Below, piece by piece: positions 10,896-21,590 of a stretch of DNA of 64,000 nt. The stretch is from Diplosphaera chodatii (lineage: Eukaryota; Chlorophyta; Trebouxiophyceae; Prasiolales; Stichococcaceae). The notes beneath the pieces are model-generated. The model was not told where the DNA came from. It did not search any database and saw only the letters and a program-made list of their open reading frames with translations. Position 1 is the stretch's first letter, and each line of letters opens with the position of its first letter. The position numbers were made by a program, and so were the translations under genes. Where the stretch lies: assembly GCA_032358165.1 (NCBI GenBank), contig JAALGY010000034.1, positions 248,001-312,000 on the forward strand. Reading direction: 5' to 3'.

Positions 10896-12873
10896 TCAGG
10901 GCACGGAGCGTGTGAGCACTGACGGTCGAGCCAGCGCTGCCATAGCAGCAATCACTGCCACCGCCAACACCGCCAGCGGCACGTGCGCCGAAGCAGCTGT
11001 GCCCTGGCATGCTGGCGCGGGTGCTGGCGAGCGCTCTGGTGTTGTTGGGGAAGCTTCTGGTGTCTCTGGTGGTGCCGGTTCGCTTTCTGGCGCCACCGTC
11101 TTTGGCATGTTACCGCTGCCGCCGCTGGCAGGCCAGCCTGGCCCGGAGAACGTCTTGGCACACTCCAGGCCTTCGTAGCCCTGCGCATCACCTTTGCTAA
11201 CTCAGAACATGTCAATTAAAACGGGCAACTCATGCACAGGACGCATGGACCTGGCATTTGCCATCACTTGGCAACACCTGTTTCTGCAGGCGCATTACCA
11301 GCATTTACAAGTGCAAAGAACATTTAATGTGCTTGCCGTGCGGTGGCAGAGGTGTCCTGGTACGTCGCAGTGATGCCGGTCACTGTGTCCAGGCCCACAG
11401 CCGAGGATCCGAGCACATGTCCGTTGGGGTTGGCCTCCTTGTTGAGTAGCATCGCCTTGATATGCAGGTAGAAGCATAGGACTTGACATCAGAGCCCTGC
11501 TTCGTGCATCTCACGGCAAGCATTGGTCGTGGAGGTGTCGAGTTGCATACCACTGTTGAGGCAGCTCATCGGGGCACGGCTCTGAAACTGCTATCTCGTA
11601 TTTGCCGCTGCAGGTAGAGAGTTATACATATGATGCAGTGTGCCTGACCTGTGTGTCGTTAGCAGCGGCGGTGAGTGTCTGCTGCAGAGCGGCAATGCCC
11701 ATGAAATTGGCCGCGTCATGACTGCAGTGTGAGACGAACCCTCGGCTGTCTCATGGTCTCTGACAGATGAGTAGTATGGAATTGTGTGCTGGATGTCGCT
11801 CCACAAAGCACAATAAAATAGCAGGCACCTCTTGCTGACCAAACTAAACCACAGTAATGGAGCTGTCATATCCGAAATCCTTCATGTCACATAACAGGAT
11901 AGAAAAGTACTCACTGGCGGCGGTCGGCACGCGGGCCATGTTGCATGTGGCCCACGCGTCCACCAGCGCACAATCGGTCGCGCACACCAGGCGCATGTCT
12001 GCCTTGGGGGCGGTCGACCACGACTGGCGAGGCATTAGGATCATCAAATGTGTGCTTTTGAGCGCTGCTCCTAAGCGCAGCACATGCAGGCAGTCAGTAC
12101 TTGTTGTGACGGTCAGCAGGTGGATGGGGTAGCCATCAAAGGCATGGGTACGTGCAACAGGGGGTGATGCGCCGTTATATATTTCAGGCACCGCCCAACC
12201 CTGATCATACCTTGAACGCACCTCGGAAGCAGTGCTGTTTGCCACCACCTCCAGCATCGTGTCTTGGTTCGTGAAGCCAACCTGCGATTGTGCAATGCCG
12301 GCACCATGCCTCACGAACTGGCGAAAAGCACATGCACATAATATTGATGCCATTTCACTGAAAAGCAACACATACAGCCGCCGAGCATGTGAGCCATGCA
12401 GAGGTTCAGCCTTCGTAGCCTTGCACAGCAACATTTGCCGGGGAAATACAGCGGGCACATCAATGGCAGCAAGAAGGAGCACCTGGCACCCATCCTCCAT
12501 CACGCCGTGCACCACGCCGGCGTAATTGTAGAAGATGTCCTCACGGACGCATGGCTCTGGGTCCTGTTGCCAGCGCTACTACGAGACTCTGCGCATGTGG
12601 CTTCACATGAGCATGACGCATCTGATTGTGCATGTGTGCGGAACGCCAGCAACCATGCAGCTACAGTGCATACTTGCAGGTCGACTCCTGTTTCACATTG
12701 GCTGTCAATTTCTGCTGCCCCATACACAGGGCATACACAAGTCTTCCGCCACATAGTCACTGGCTCAGTTCGAGGGCAGCGCAGAGGGGGTCATAGCGTG
12801 TGCCATTGCCATCTGCGTGGCGATGGGGGCGCCGGTGTTGGGGCCACCCCCCTTGTGCCAATAGCACACGAGC
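10896..12873 (-). pseudogene. Partial, decayed copy of the transferrin-like gene (second half of lobe 2)
   Basis: Seven segments match exons 16-22 of the transferrin gene at 32-41 kb, in the same order and strand: about 12873-12764, 12563-12483, 12281-12222, 12023-11915, 11721-11649, about 11460-11341 and 11180-10896. The second to fourth keep exon lengths of 81, 60 and 109 nt and recognisable motifs (DIFYNYAGVV; VGFTNQDTMLEVV; LVCATDC...WATCNMARVPTAA). The rest is broken: the first has lost 4 nt, the fifth has lost 1 nt (73 against 74), and the acceptor before the sixth reads CAT instead of CAG. The last segment still encodes the Pro/Thr/Ser linker and hydrophobic tail, extended past the equivalent stop. 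There is no lobe 1 and no first half of lobe 2. Confidence 0.75.
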
Positions 12874-12959
12874 CTGTAACGCAGGAATTGCCATTACAAC
12901 AACATGAGCTGGTTGAAGTGCAAAAATGGCTTTTCTGCAAGTGAAGCCCTGCTCACCCT

Positions 12960-15840
12960 CTTGCTTTCTTGTGGGCTGGCCAGGTCACCAAGCGTCAACC
13001 GGCTTTGCAGCTCCGACAGCATGATACGCGGTGTACCTCTTGGCGCCGCACAGTCGAGCACCTGCTGACATGCAGCATCGGTCTGGGGGCACCGTGCACA
13101 GCTGCAGATGCCAGCATCTTGCATGTTGCCATGTTCACAGCGGGCTTGACCAGGTCAGATCCGACGGCAGTGGGTCAAACCACCCGGTTTCCTACTTCAT
13201 TCACCTGATGACTGCCAGTGATATATGCAGCACACGCTGTACCAGCAATTCAAGCACGCTACGGTGGCAGTTCATGGGGGCAAGCGGGCTACCTCTTGCA
13301 CTGCTACAGGGCGTGCAGCTCGGCGTGCGGCCTGCAGTTCCCAGGACCATAGCGCCACAGCTGCCCGCAGTTCGGTTCCTGCCCTACCTGCATAGCAGAG
13401 TTCATAAAGCCTGGAAGTGCACGATCCACACTGCGTACGCACCGCCAACTTCGTCTCCAGACACAGAGGTGCCCAGCTGCCAGACAACAGTCAGCACCAG
13501 ACCAGGGTCACGAGCATAGTCTCCATGGTCTACCGCAGGACATCATGCTCAGGACCGTGTGGAGAACACCTGCACAGTCGGCTGCGACAATTTCCACCTA
13601 GTCAAACCGCTGCCCGTGGGACATCCGGTACCGCCCAGGCGAAGCGCTGCCCATGCGACAGGGTGCGGTGTCCCCCCGCCAGCAGAAAGTCGACATATTG
13701 AAGCAGGCCTACGGCTGCCATTGCTGCCCTTGCTGCCGCCACTGCAGGTACGTGGGTTAGTTCTGGGTCACGATGATTGAGCAGCACAGGTAACAGGCTG
13801 GGGTCAGATAGGATCCTTTAATTGATGCGGCATCTGCAGGAGCCACTGCCAAGCACGCCGCCGATCGATGCACCCTGCTGCTGAGGCCTGGCGCACCTTA
13901 CCTTGCTCGAGATTGCAGCTTCTTGGACAGGCACTTTCCTACGTTGGCCTCGCCACTGGCGGCGTCAGGGTCAGCTGCGACTGACACTGTCCTCATTGTG
14001 ACTCTGCCTGACGCTGGCCACCGGGATCTGCCCCGTGATGCTGCCGTCCGTGACAGCGAGCCGTTTCACCGCTGGGTGGCAGCGCTTCCCGCTGCCCGCA
14101 GCTGGCACCAGCCGTCGTGGCACCGCCGCGGCCCACTGCGCTCGCTGCCACCGAGGCGCCCGGCTGTCAGCAGTCAGCTGCTGGTCCTCCTGAAACGCTG
14201 TCCTTGCGGGCGGCCCCACACACCGCCCGCCACTTGCCAGCGGCAGCGGCTGCACATGGCGCTGTCCCACATGTCAGCGAGACGGTCGGCACAGATCGGT
14301 GCCACAGTCAGCAGCCGCAGCCTGGCCTGGCAGGCGCGGTAGTAGCACCAGCATGCTGCGTGCTCTGCTGCGCTTCTAGCGGTGCTTCGGCCAGCAGCCC
14401 GTTGCACAGCTGCGCGCCAAAACGCTCACCTGTGAAAGCACTGAGGCATGCTCAGGCAGCCTGCAAGCCGGTGGCATCCAACAATCAGCCACGCTGGCTT
14501 TGGTGCACCACCACGAGGGCGTTCATACAGTACTTGACGTCCTGCCGGCTGGAAATTAAGCGCAGTGCTGTGCATGCATGACGGGAGCGTTCACACATCA
14601 GCTGACGGACCGCGGGACAGAACACTCCAGCGCCTACCGCTCTGATCAAAGCTGCTTGTGTGCGACATGAGCGTCTGTGTGTTGCGCCGCCGTTGCACCA
14701 TCTCGAGAGCGCCGCTGTGGCCCATGCATGGTCGCCATGGCAGCCGGGCTTGGCCAGCACAGGCGGGCTGCAGCATTGGGGCCTTCCTGGCGTGGACTTC
14801 ACATATGAGGCTCGCCATCTGCCTGATGACACGGGCCAGATCGGAGGCTCACAAAGACCACGATTCCAGAATCAACAGAGGCACGCCTGTGCTGCACTGC
14901 AGGGGCAGCACCTGGTACGATCGATGATGGACTTGCCTCAGAGCAGCTGTAGTTGCAGCATCTGAACGCTGCGGGCAGGCAATGCCAATGCACGCCTGGC
15001 ATGCGGTTGCTAGTTCAGCGATGAAACACGAGTGCGCACAGCCGGGCCAGCAGACCACACAGAAGCGAGCGAGAGCAGCTCCGCCGTCAACACGGCATCC
15101 TGATTGAAAGTGCAACTGCAGGTTGCAGCCCATCCGAAAGGGTGCAATCTAAATTCTGGTCACGTGATTTTGGCATCAACATGGCTGACGGGGCAGCCTG
15201 CGGGTGATGAGTAGCGGACAGTCTTCGTAGAGCTGACATCTTCACTGATACTCAGACAACTCTTTTTTCCTCTTGCGTCAGATCGGCCTTGGAGGGCCGG
15301 CCACACCGCGAGCGCGCCGATCTCACGAGCTTGCATCCGGGACGCACGGCAGGTGCAGCCGCTGCTTGATCATCGTCCAGCAGCGGACTCCACTTCAACG
15401 GTGATAATCCTGCTTTGCATCTGCATGGTACAAGCGATGTTTCCCGTCCACGGCGCCCTGCCCTCAACACATGCACCGGGACCAGGCCCCGATTCGCCAT
15501 CGGGGCGTGGCCTGCCGAGGCAGTTTATGATCAGAGGTCCTGATGGCAATTCAGTACCCAGGACGTTAGAGGCTGCCCAGTGCCATCGAGCTGCACGCGC
15601 ACGTACTGCCGAGACGACATAGCAAGTGTGCCCAGCAAGCATCCATCCTGTCCAACGTGCACCTGCGCATACTCCAAACGCATGAGCGCATGCTCATCTC
15701 TGTCCCGTGGATTCCGAAAACACGCTTGAGCTTTCAGCTTTGGTGCATGCAGTGCAGCTGCAGGTAGTGGTGCCGCAGCCGCCTCACTGATCAGTGACCG
15801 CCGCGTCCTCCGGCCCCCGGCCGGGCCCGCCGCTGGCGAC
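12960..15840. repeat. Upstream part of duplicated block A
   Basis: This region is repeated with moderate divergence at about 21345-24353. Examples are the shared GCGCCGCACAGTCGAGCACC (near 13050 and 21412), the shared stretch around 14230-14420 and 22800-22990, and two opposed open frames at 15353-15642 that are also open in block B (23915-24187). It directly precedes TNL gene A and should contain its promoter and leader. It also carries remnants of minus-strand exons better preserved in block B. In copy A one of these frames has an in-frame TGA where block B has TTG, so copy A of that gene is probably dead. No mobile element was recognised. Confidence 0.6.
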
Positions 15841-18800
15841 ATGGCCGCCCAGCAGCCAGGTGCCGTGTCGGGCGCTACAGCTACCAGTCCGCTGCCTGCG
15901 CAGGATGCACCGGGACAGCAGGTGGCGTCCCTGTAACTTTCTGCCTGTGTGCCGTTGCCACACATCTGCATACCTGATGCATGAGCAGCCTGCATGTGCC
16001 TGCAACCTGGCTGCAAGCCATCCAGCCATGGGATCGATGTCTGCAGCGCCATCTTTCCATCTGTAAAGTGCTGTAATGTTGCCTGGCTACGATGCCTCAC
16101 CGCTTGGTACATGCTGCTGCAGGTGTACCGGCAGGAGCGGGTGTTCATCAGCCATGCGGGCCCGCAAAAGGGTTTTGCCCTGCACCTGCGCACCCAGCTG
16201 CGGAATGCCGGCGTCAGCACCTTCGTGGATGAGCGAGATCTGCTGCCCGGCACACAGCACCCAGCGGCAGCCGCCATGCAGGCAGGCTGCGAGCAGGCAC
16301 AGCTGGTGGTGTTCCTGATCACGCGGGAGTTTCTGCGGCGGCCAGCAGCGATCCGGGAGCTGCGCTGGGCTGTGGCGCAACGCCAGAGGCAGCTAGATGA
16401 CGGGGCGGCAGCAGACAAGGCGCTGCCGCAGCTGCTGACAGTGCTGTACCCGGCGTCGGTGTGCCCCAGCAAGCGCAAGGCTGCCGAGCTGGAGCAGCTG
16501 CTGGAGGGCGCAGGGCAGCTGTCAGCCCGTGCTGCCTGCGTGGTTGACAGGGCGCTCAACGACACAGCAGTGGATGTTGGCGAGCTGCAGACCGGCGGCT
16601 TTGCTGAGCTGCTGCAGATATACAACCCGGACGCCAAGGCACAGGCCCTGCAGGACCTGGCCACGCTGGCGCAGCCCTCCGTCTTTCGCCTGGACAGCAC
16701 TCCCAGGTGCCGTGAGCTGTTGGATGGCCATGTGCTGATCGCAGGGCTCGCCATAGGGCCGTCAGTCAAGAAGAGCGGCCTGCCTGCGACAGGCGGTTGC
16801 TGATGGAAAACTGATGACGTGCAGGGGGGACGACCTGCTGCTGGAGGAGGTGCGCAGCGCAGCGCTGCGCATCCTGCTGCCGCACACCCAGCTCAGCATG
16901 GGCCAGCTGGTCGGACTGGAGCCGCAGCTGCAGCGCATCACAGAAGCATTGGCGCCTGGCTCGGATGTACGGCTGCACGGGCTGTACGGCCTTGGCGGCA
17001 TCGGGAAGACCACCCTTGCGCGGCGCTTCTTCGAGGACGCCAAGAGCCAGTTTGCCAGGGCAGCCTTTGCAGACGTCGGCCAGGATGCACTGCCAGGGCC
17101 TGCGCTGGCTGCCAAGCAGCGGCAGCTGCTGGAGAAGATTGGCGGTGCCACAGCAGCAGGCGATGGCGACGCAGAGTTGCGTGCAGCGCTGCGCAGCAGC
17201 TTTCAGTCCGGCGGCCCGCTGCTGCTGGTGCTGGACGACCTCTGGGAGGAGCGGCAGCTGGTAGCGCTGCTGGGGTGCGAGCCGCACACCAGAGCCACCC
17301 TGTCAGCTGAAGCATGGGCGGCGGGCAGCCGGGTGCTCATCACATCCAGGAACAAGACACTCGTCAGCACCTGCATCGATGGCGCAGCAGAGCCGCAGCA
17401 GATGCTTGTCCTACCAGAGCTTACGGCGCAGCAGCTGCTGTGTCTGCACGCATTTCGTGACGGCATACCGGCGTCCGGCTTCAGCGAGCAGCACATGGCG
17501 GCTGCAACACGCATATGTGGTGGCCTGCCGCTGACGCTGCAGCTGCTGGGCGGCGCGCTCGCACGGCAAAATACCTCGGCCGCTTGGCAGGTGAAGCCCT
17601 GTTTCAATCTTGGTGCACAGCAAAGATCAACCTACACAACGTGTGCCTGCTGTCCGTTGGCAGCTGCACCATGCACGATCGAGACAAGGTTGACAGTGGT
17701 GCAGGTGATCCTTGATGACTGGGCATCGTTGGACGTCCCGGCAGACGACATCGTGCTCTTGGCTAAAAGCTACACAGCGCTGCCGAGCGATGGGCACCGC
17801 CGCATGTTCCTGGACGCAGCGCTCCTACTGCGTGGGCAGCCGCCAGCAGAGCTGACGGCGCTGTGGGCGGCTCAACTGCAGCTGGACGACAGCCTCAGCG
17901 CTGCCGGGCTTGCCTTCCGGGGCGCCGGCTGGCGCAGTGGTCGGAGGGGCACGGACGCTGAGACTTCGGATGGAGTGCGACACACGCACCGCTGCCAAGT
18001 CTACAGAAGAGATGCAGATTCACTGCTGGACAGCCTGGTCAGTGCGTCCCTCGTCCGGTTGGACCCAGCAGAGACACCCTTTGAAATAGAAACTCGCGGA
18101 GGGTTGATTGACAGGCAAGTCACATGCATGGCTGAGCCAAATGAACTGTGATGCTTCCGCATCAGATTGCTCCTGTGTCAACGGTAACATGAACTCACTA
18201 GATCCCTTGATTGCATGGCCACTGAACCTGGCTGACTTGCTGCAGGCTTGTCGTCCATGACCGGCTGCGCGACATGGCTCATTCAATGGCTCATTCAGTC
18301 GCGTGCAAACTGGAGCCGCCAGCTCGGTGGTTGCTCAGCGACATGGCAGCTGATGATGCGCTGCCAGAGGTGCGCTCATGTGCAAAAGCGAATGCACGAG
18401 GCATTTGCTGGTCACGGGAGACGCAGAAACTGGGGTCAATCCTGGTTGCTACCAGCTGCCATCCCGCTACCATCAGCAGTCGTGGGCGGCTTGCAAGCAT
18501 GATGAAGCGTTCGCATTCTCTCTTGGCAGGGTGCATCTTTTGCAGCAGACCGTCTGCGCTGCGTCAGGGCAGCCACTTCGCCGCCAGTCACTTCGTTGGC
18601 GCAGGTTTTGCGCTGCCACACGGCGCTGCAGCTTGCTACCTTGTCGGATGAACTGGTGCCCTCAGCTGACGAACCGCCTGGGCCCCAGCACCTCGCACAG
18701 CTGCTGTATCTGCGGCTGCCGGGACCACTGCCCTCGTGGCTAGGCAGCCTGCAGCGGCTGGTCGTGCTGGATATTTCCGGCAGCCGCCGCAGCCTGCAGC

Positions 18801-20566
18801 GGCTGGTTGTGCTGGATGCTTCCACCTCCTGGATGTTGGAGGAGCTGCCAGACAGCATCGGCAACTTGCGTGGGCTACAGATGCTAAATGTCAGCCACAG
18901 CATGTTGGTGAAGCTGCCACACAGCATCGGCGGCCTGTCCAGCTTGCAGACGCTGGACGCCAGCGAGTGCTGGGCGCTGCAGCATCTGCCGGACAGTGTC
19001 GGCAGCCTTTCCAGCTTGCACACGCTGAGGTTCAGCGGTTGTAAAAAGCTGCACCGGCTTCCACACAGCATCGGCGGCCTGTCCAGCTTGCAGACGCTGG
19101 ACGCCAGCGGGTGCTACACGCTGCAGCATCTGCCGGAAAGCCTCGGCAGCCTTTCCAGCTTGCAGACGCTGAACGTCAGCGGGTGCGAGGCGCTACAGCG
19201 GCTGCCAGACAGCATCGGCAGCCTGTCCAGCTTGCACACGCTGGACGTAAGCTGGTGCGAGGCGCTGCAGCGGCTGCCAGACAGCATCGGCAGCCTGTCC
19301 AGCTTGCACACGCTGAGGTTCAGCATGTGTGGGAAGCTGCAGCGGCTGCCGGACAGCATTGGCGACCTTTCCAGCTTGCAGACACTCGAGTGCAGCAAGT
19401 GCTACGCGCTGCAGCGGCTGCCAGACAGCATCGGCAGCCTCTCCAACTTGCAGATGCTGGACATTAGCAGCTGTGTGGTGCTGCAGCAGCTGCCAGACAC
19501 CATCGGCGGCTTGTCCAGCTTGCAGACGCTGCACGCCAGATGGTGTGGGGAGCTGCAGCGGCTGCCTATGCGCATTGGCAGCCTTTCCAGCGTGCATAAG
19601 CTGGAAGTCAGCAGCTGCAAGGCACTGCAGCTGCTGCCTGAGAGCATTGGCAGTCTTTCCAGCTTGCAGACGCTGGACGCCAGCAGGTGCGTGGCGCTGC
19701 AGCGGCTACCGAACAACATCGGCGGCCTTTCCAGTTTACAGATGCTGACGATTCGATCGTGCTTGGCGGTGCGGCAGCTGCCAGACAGCATCGGCAGCCT
19801 GTCCAGCTTGCAGACGCTGGATGTCAGGGGGTGCTGGGTGCTGCAGCAGCTGCCGGACAGCATAGGCGACCTATCCAGCTTGCAGACACTGGACGTCAGC
19901 CGGTGCGAGGCACTGCAGCAGCTGCCGGACAGCATCGGCGGCCTTTTCAGCTTGCAGACGCTGGATATCAGCGAGTGCTGGAGGGCGCTGCAGCATCTGC
20001 CGGACAGCATCGTTGGTCTTTCCGGCTTGCAGACGCTGAAGTTCAGCGGGTGCGACGTGCTCCAGCAGCTGCCGCACAGCATCGGCAGCCTGTCCAGCTT
20101 GCAGACGCTGGATTTCAGCGGGTGCAAGGCACTGCGGCAGCTGCCGGACAGCATCGGCAGCCTGTCCAGCTTGCAGACGCTTGACTTCAGCAGGTGCAAG
20201 GCACTGCAGCAGCTGCCGGACAGCATCGGCAGCCTGTCCAGCTTGCACACGCTGAACATGTGTCAGTGTGAGGGGCTGCAGCGGCTGCCAGAGAGCATCG
20301 GCGGCCTTTCCAGCTTGCAGTTGCTGGAGGTCAGCCATTGCAAGGCGCTGCAGCAGCTGCCAGACAGCATCTGTAGCTTGTACAACCTGTTGCATCTCGA
20401 CTTGATCGAATGCGCCATGCTAAAAAGGCTGCCGGACAGCGTCAGTAGGCTCAACATGCTCACCCAGCTGCGTGTTACTGATAAATTTGCTGAGGCACAA
20501 CTGCCAGCATGCATTGTCAACTGGCCACAAGTCCAGCGCGTACCGAGCGCGTGTTATGCCACCTAA
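15841..20566 (+). CDS. TIR-NBS-LRR (TNL) immune-receptor-like protein A
   Basis: Six exons (15841-15921, 16123-16706, 16825-17590, 17705-18114, 18246-18369, 18530-20566) close in phase to 1333 residues. Every border is reproduced in the paralogue 8.5 kb downstream. Residues ~28-170 are a TIR domain (RVFISHAGPQKG, STFVDERDLLPG, and IRELRWA carrying the Glu at the usual NADase position). Residues ~223-625 are the nucleotide-binding NB-ARC part: P-loop GLGGIGKTT at 277-285, kinase-2 LLLVLDDLW at 354-362, RNBS-B GSRVLITSRN, GLPL at ~455, and an MHD-like VHDRLRDMA at ~617. Residues ~720-1315 are about 23 leucine-rich repeats of 24 residues (PDSIGSLSSLQTL type). Such proteins are cytosolic sensors that oligomerise and signal through TIR NAD+ cleavage; that role is from the family. 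Intron 5 uses a GC donor (GCAAGT). The start was chosen because the first exon is conserved in both copies. Confidence 0.85.
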
Positions 20567-21344
20567 TGACTTAGACTTCCTTCGAGGATGACTATTTAGC
20601 AAGAACGGGGTGCGAGTGACATTCAGATGCAATATTAATCCTTTCTAGTTTTTGTCTTTTTTTTTTTGAAAGTTCGGCAAGGGGTGTGTGTGGCGTGACC
20701 CGACATGTATGCTGGTAAGGCAATTCTGCCAAGACTGACCTCTGAACGCACCACACTTCTGCCGACGTCTGACACGGACATTACTGTATACCGTATGTCG
20801 CTCACAATTGATGATGCTGCAAACTGTTGTGCTACAGCACTTTAGCCAGCTTTATTTGCTTGCGGAGCAAGGCTGCATCCCGCTGTTCAAATTGTCACGC
20901 TGTTTGGGGCGCTTGCCTGCTATCTTGCAACTACTTGCTGCGGCTGTACCGTCCACCACTTCGAAATGCCATGGTGCCCCGCCGCATGTAGCCATCTTTG
21001 TCTGGCACATGTGTGCACACGGCAGCGAGAAAGCATCCGAAGCACCCGCCTCACTGCCCCTGCAGCATGTGAATATTGCAAAGTAAAAGGCAAGATGGTT
21101 GCTTCAGCTTCCTCCGTAAGCCACAGTGCCTCGTGTAAGCAGGTATCTGTGAAGTGCATTGATGCAATCCCTCGTCCACTCCGCGTGCACACATGTCAGA
21201 GTACATGCCAGGCTTGTGCGTGTGACGCCTGTGCCACCGCAGTCCGGACAATGGCTATTGGATACTGAGATGTCTGTGGGCCAATAGCATGTGCAGTGCG
21301 TGATAGCTCCTGCAAGTGCAGCTTGGCCCACCTTCTTGATGGGT
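20567..21344. other. Intergenic between TNL A and duplicated block B
   Basis: This is the 3' flank of TNL gene A. It includes a poly-T run near 20655-20670 and otherwise shows nothing firm. Minus-strand frames at 21104-21331 may be 3' exons of the unknown minus gene of block B, but no stop or family supports that. Confidence 0.35.
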
Positions 21345-21590
21345 AGCCCGGTCAGAAAGTATTCACCCGGCTTTGCAGCTCCGACAGCATGATGCGCAGT
21401 TTTCCTCTTGGCGCCGCACAGTCGAGCACCTGCTCACATGCAGCATCGGTCTGGGGGCCTGGGGCATCGGACGGCTTTCAACATCGCCTTACGATGCACA
21501 GCTGCAGATGCCAGCACCCTACATGTTGCCATGTTCACAGCGGGCATGATCAGGTCAGGTTCGATGGCAGTGGGCAACACCACCCAGTTT
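21332..21590 (-). CDS. Fragment of an unknown minus-strand gene in duplicated block B
   Basis: Two exon-like segments are joined by good splice sites. The upstream one (about 21590-21493) contains DLIMPAVNMATCRVLASAAV and ends at a GTAAGG donor in phase 1. The next (21429-21332) starts after GAGCAG and reads ARLCGAKRKTAHHAVGAAKP then GEYFLTGLPIKK before a GTGGGC donor. The homologous segments in block A (about 13190-12965) keep the first motif as DLVKPAVNMATCKMLASAAV but hit a stop in the second. The product is not recognised. Both ends are missing. Because the segment is divergent to the TNL gene it may share a promoter region with it. Confidence 0.3.

Noticed and set aside
15531..16769. 412-codon minus-strand open frame across the TIR exon
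   Set aside because: It overlaps the TIR coding exon of TNL A and has no domain resemblance. It is a shadow frame in GC-rich DNA.
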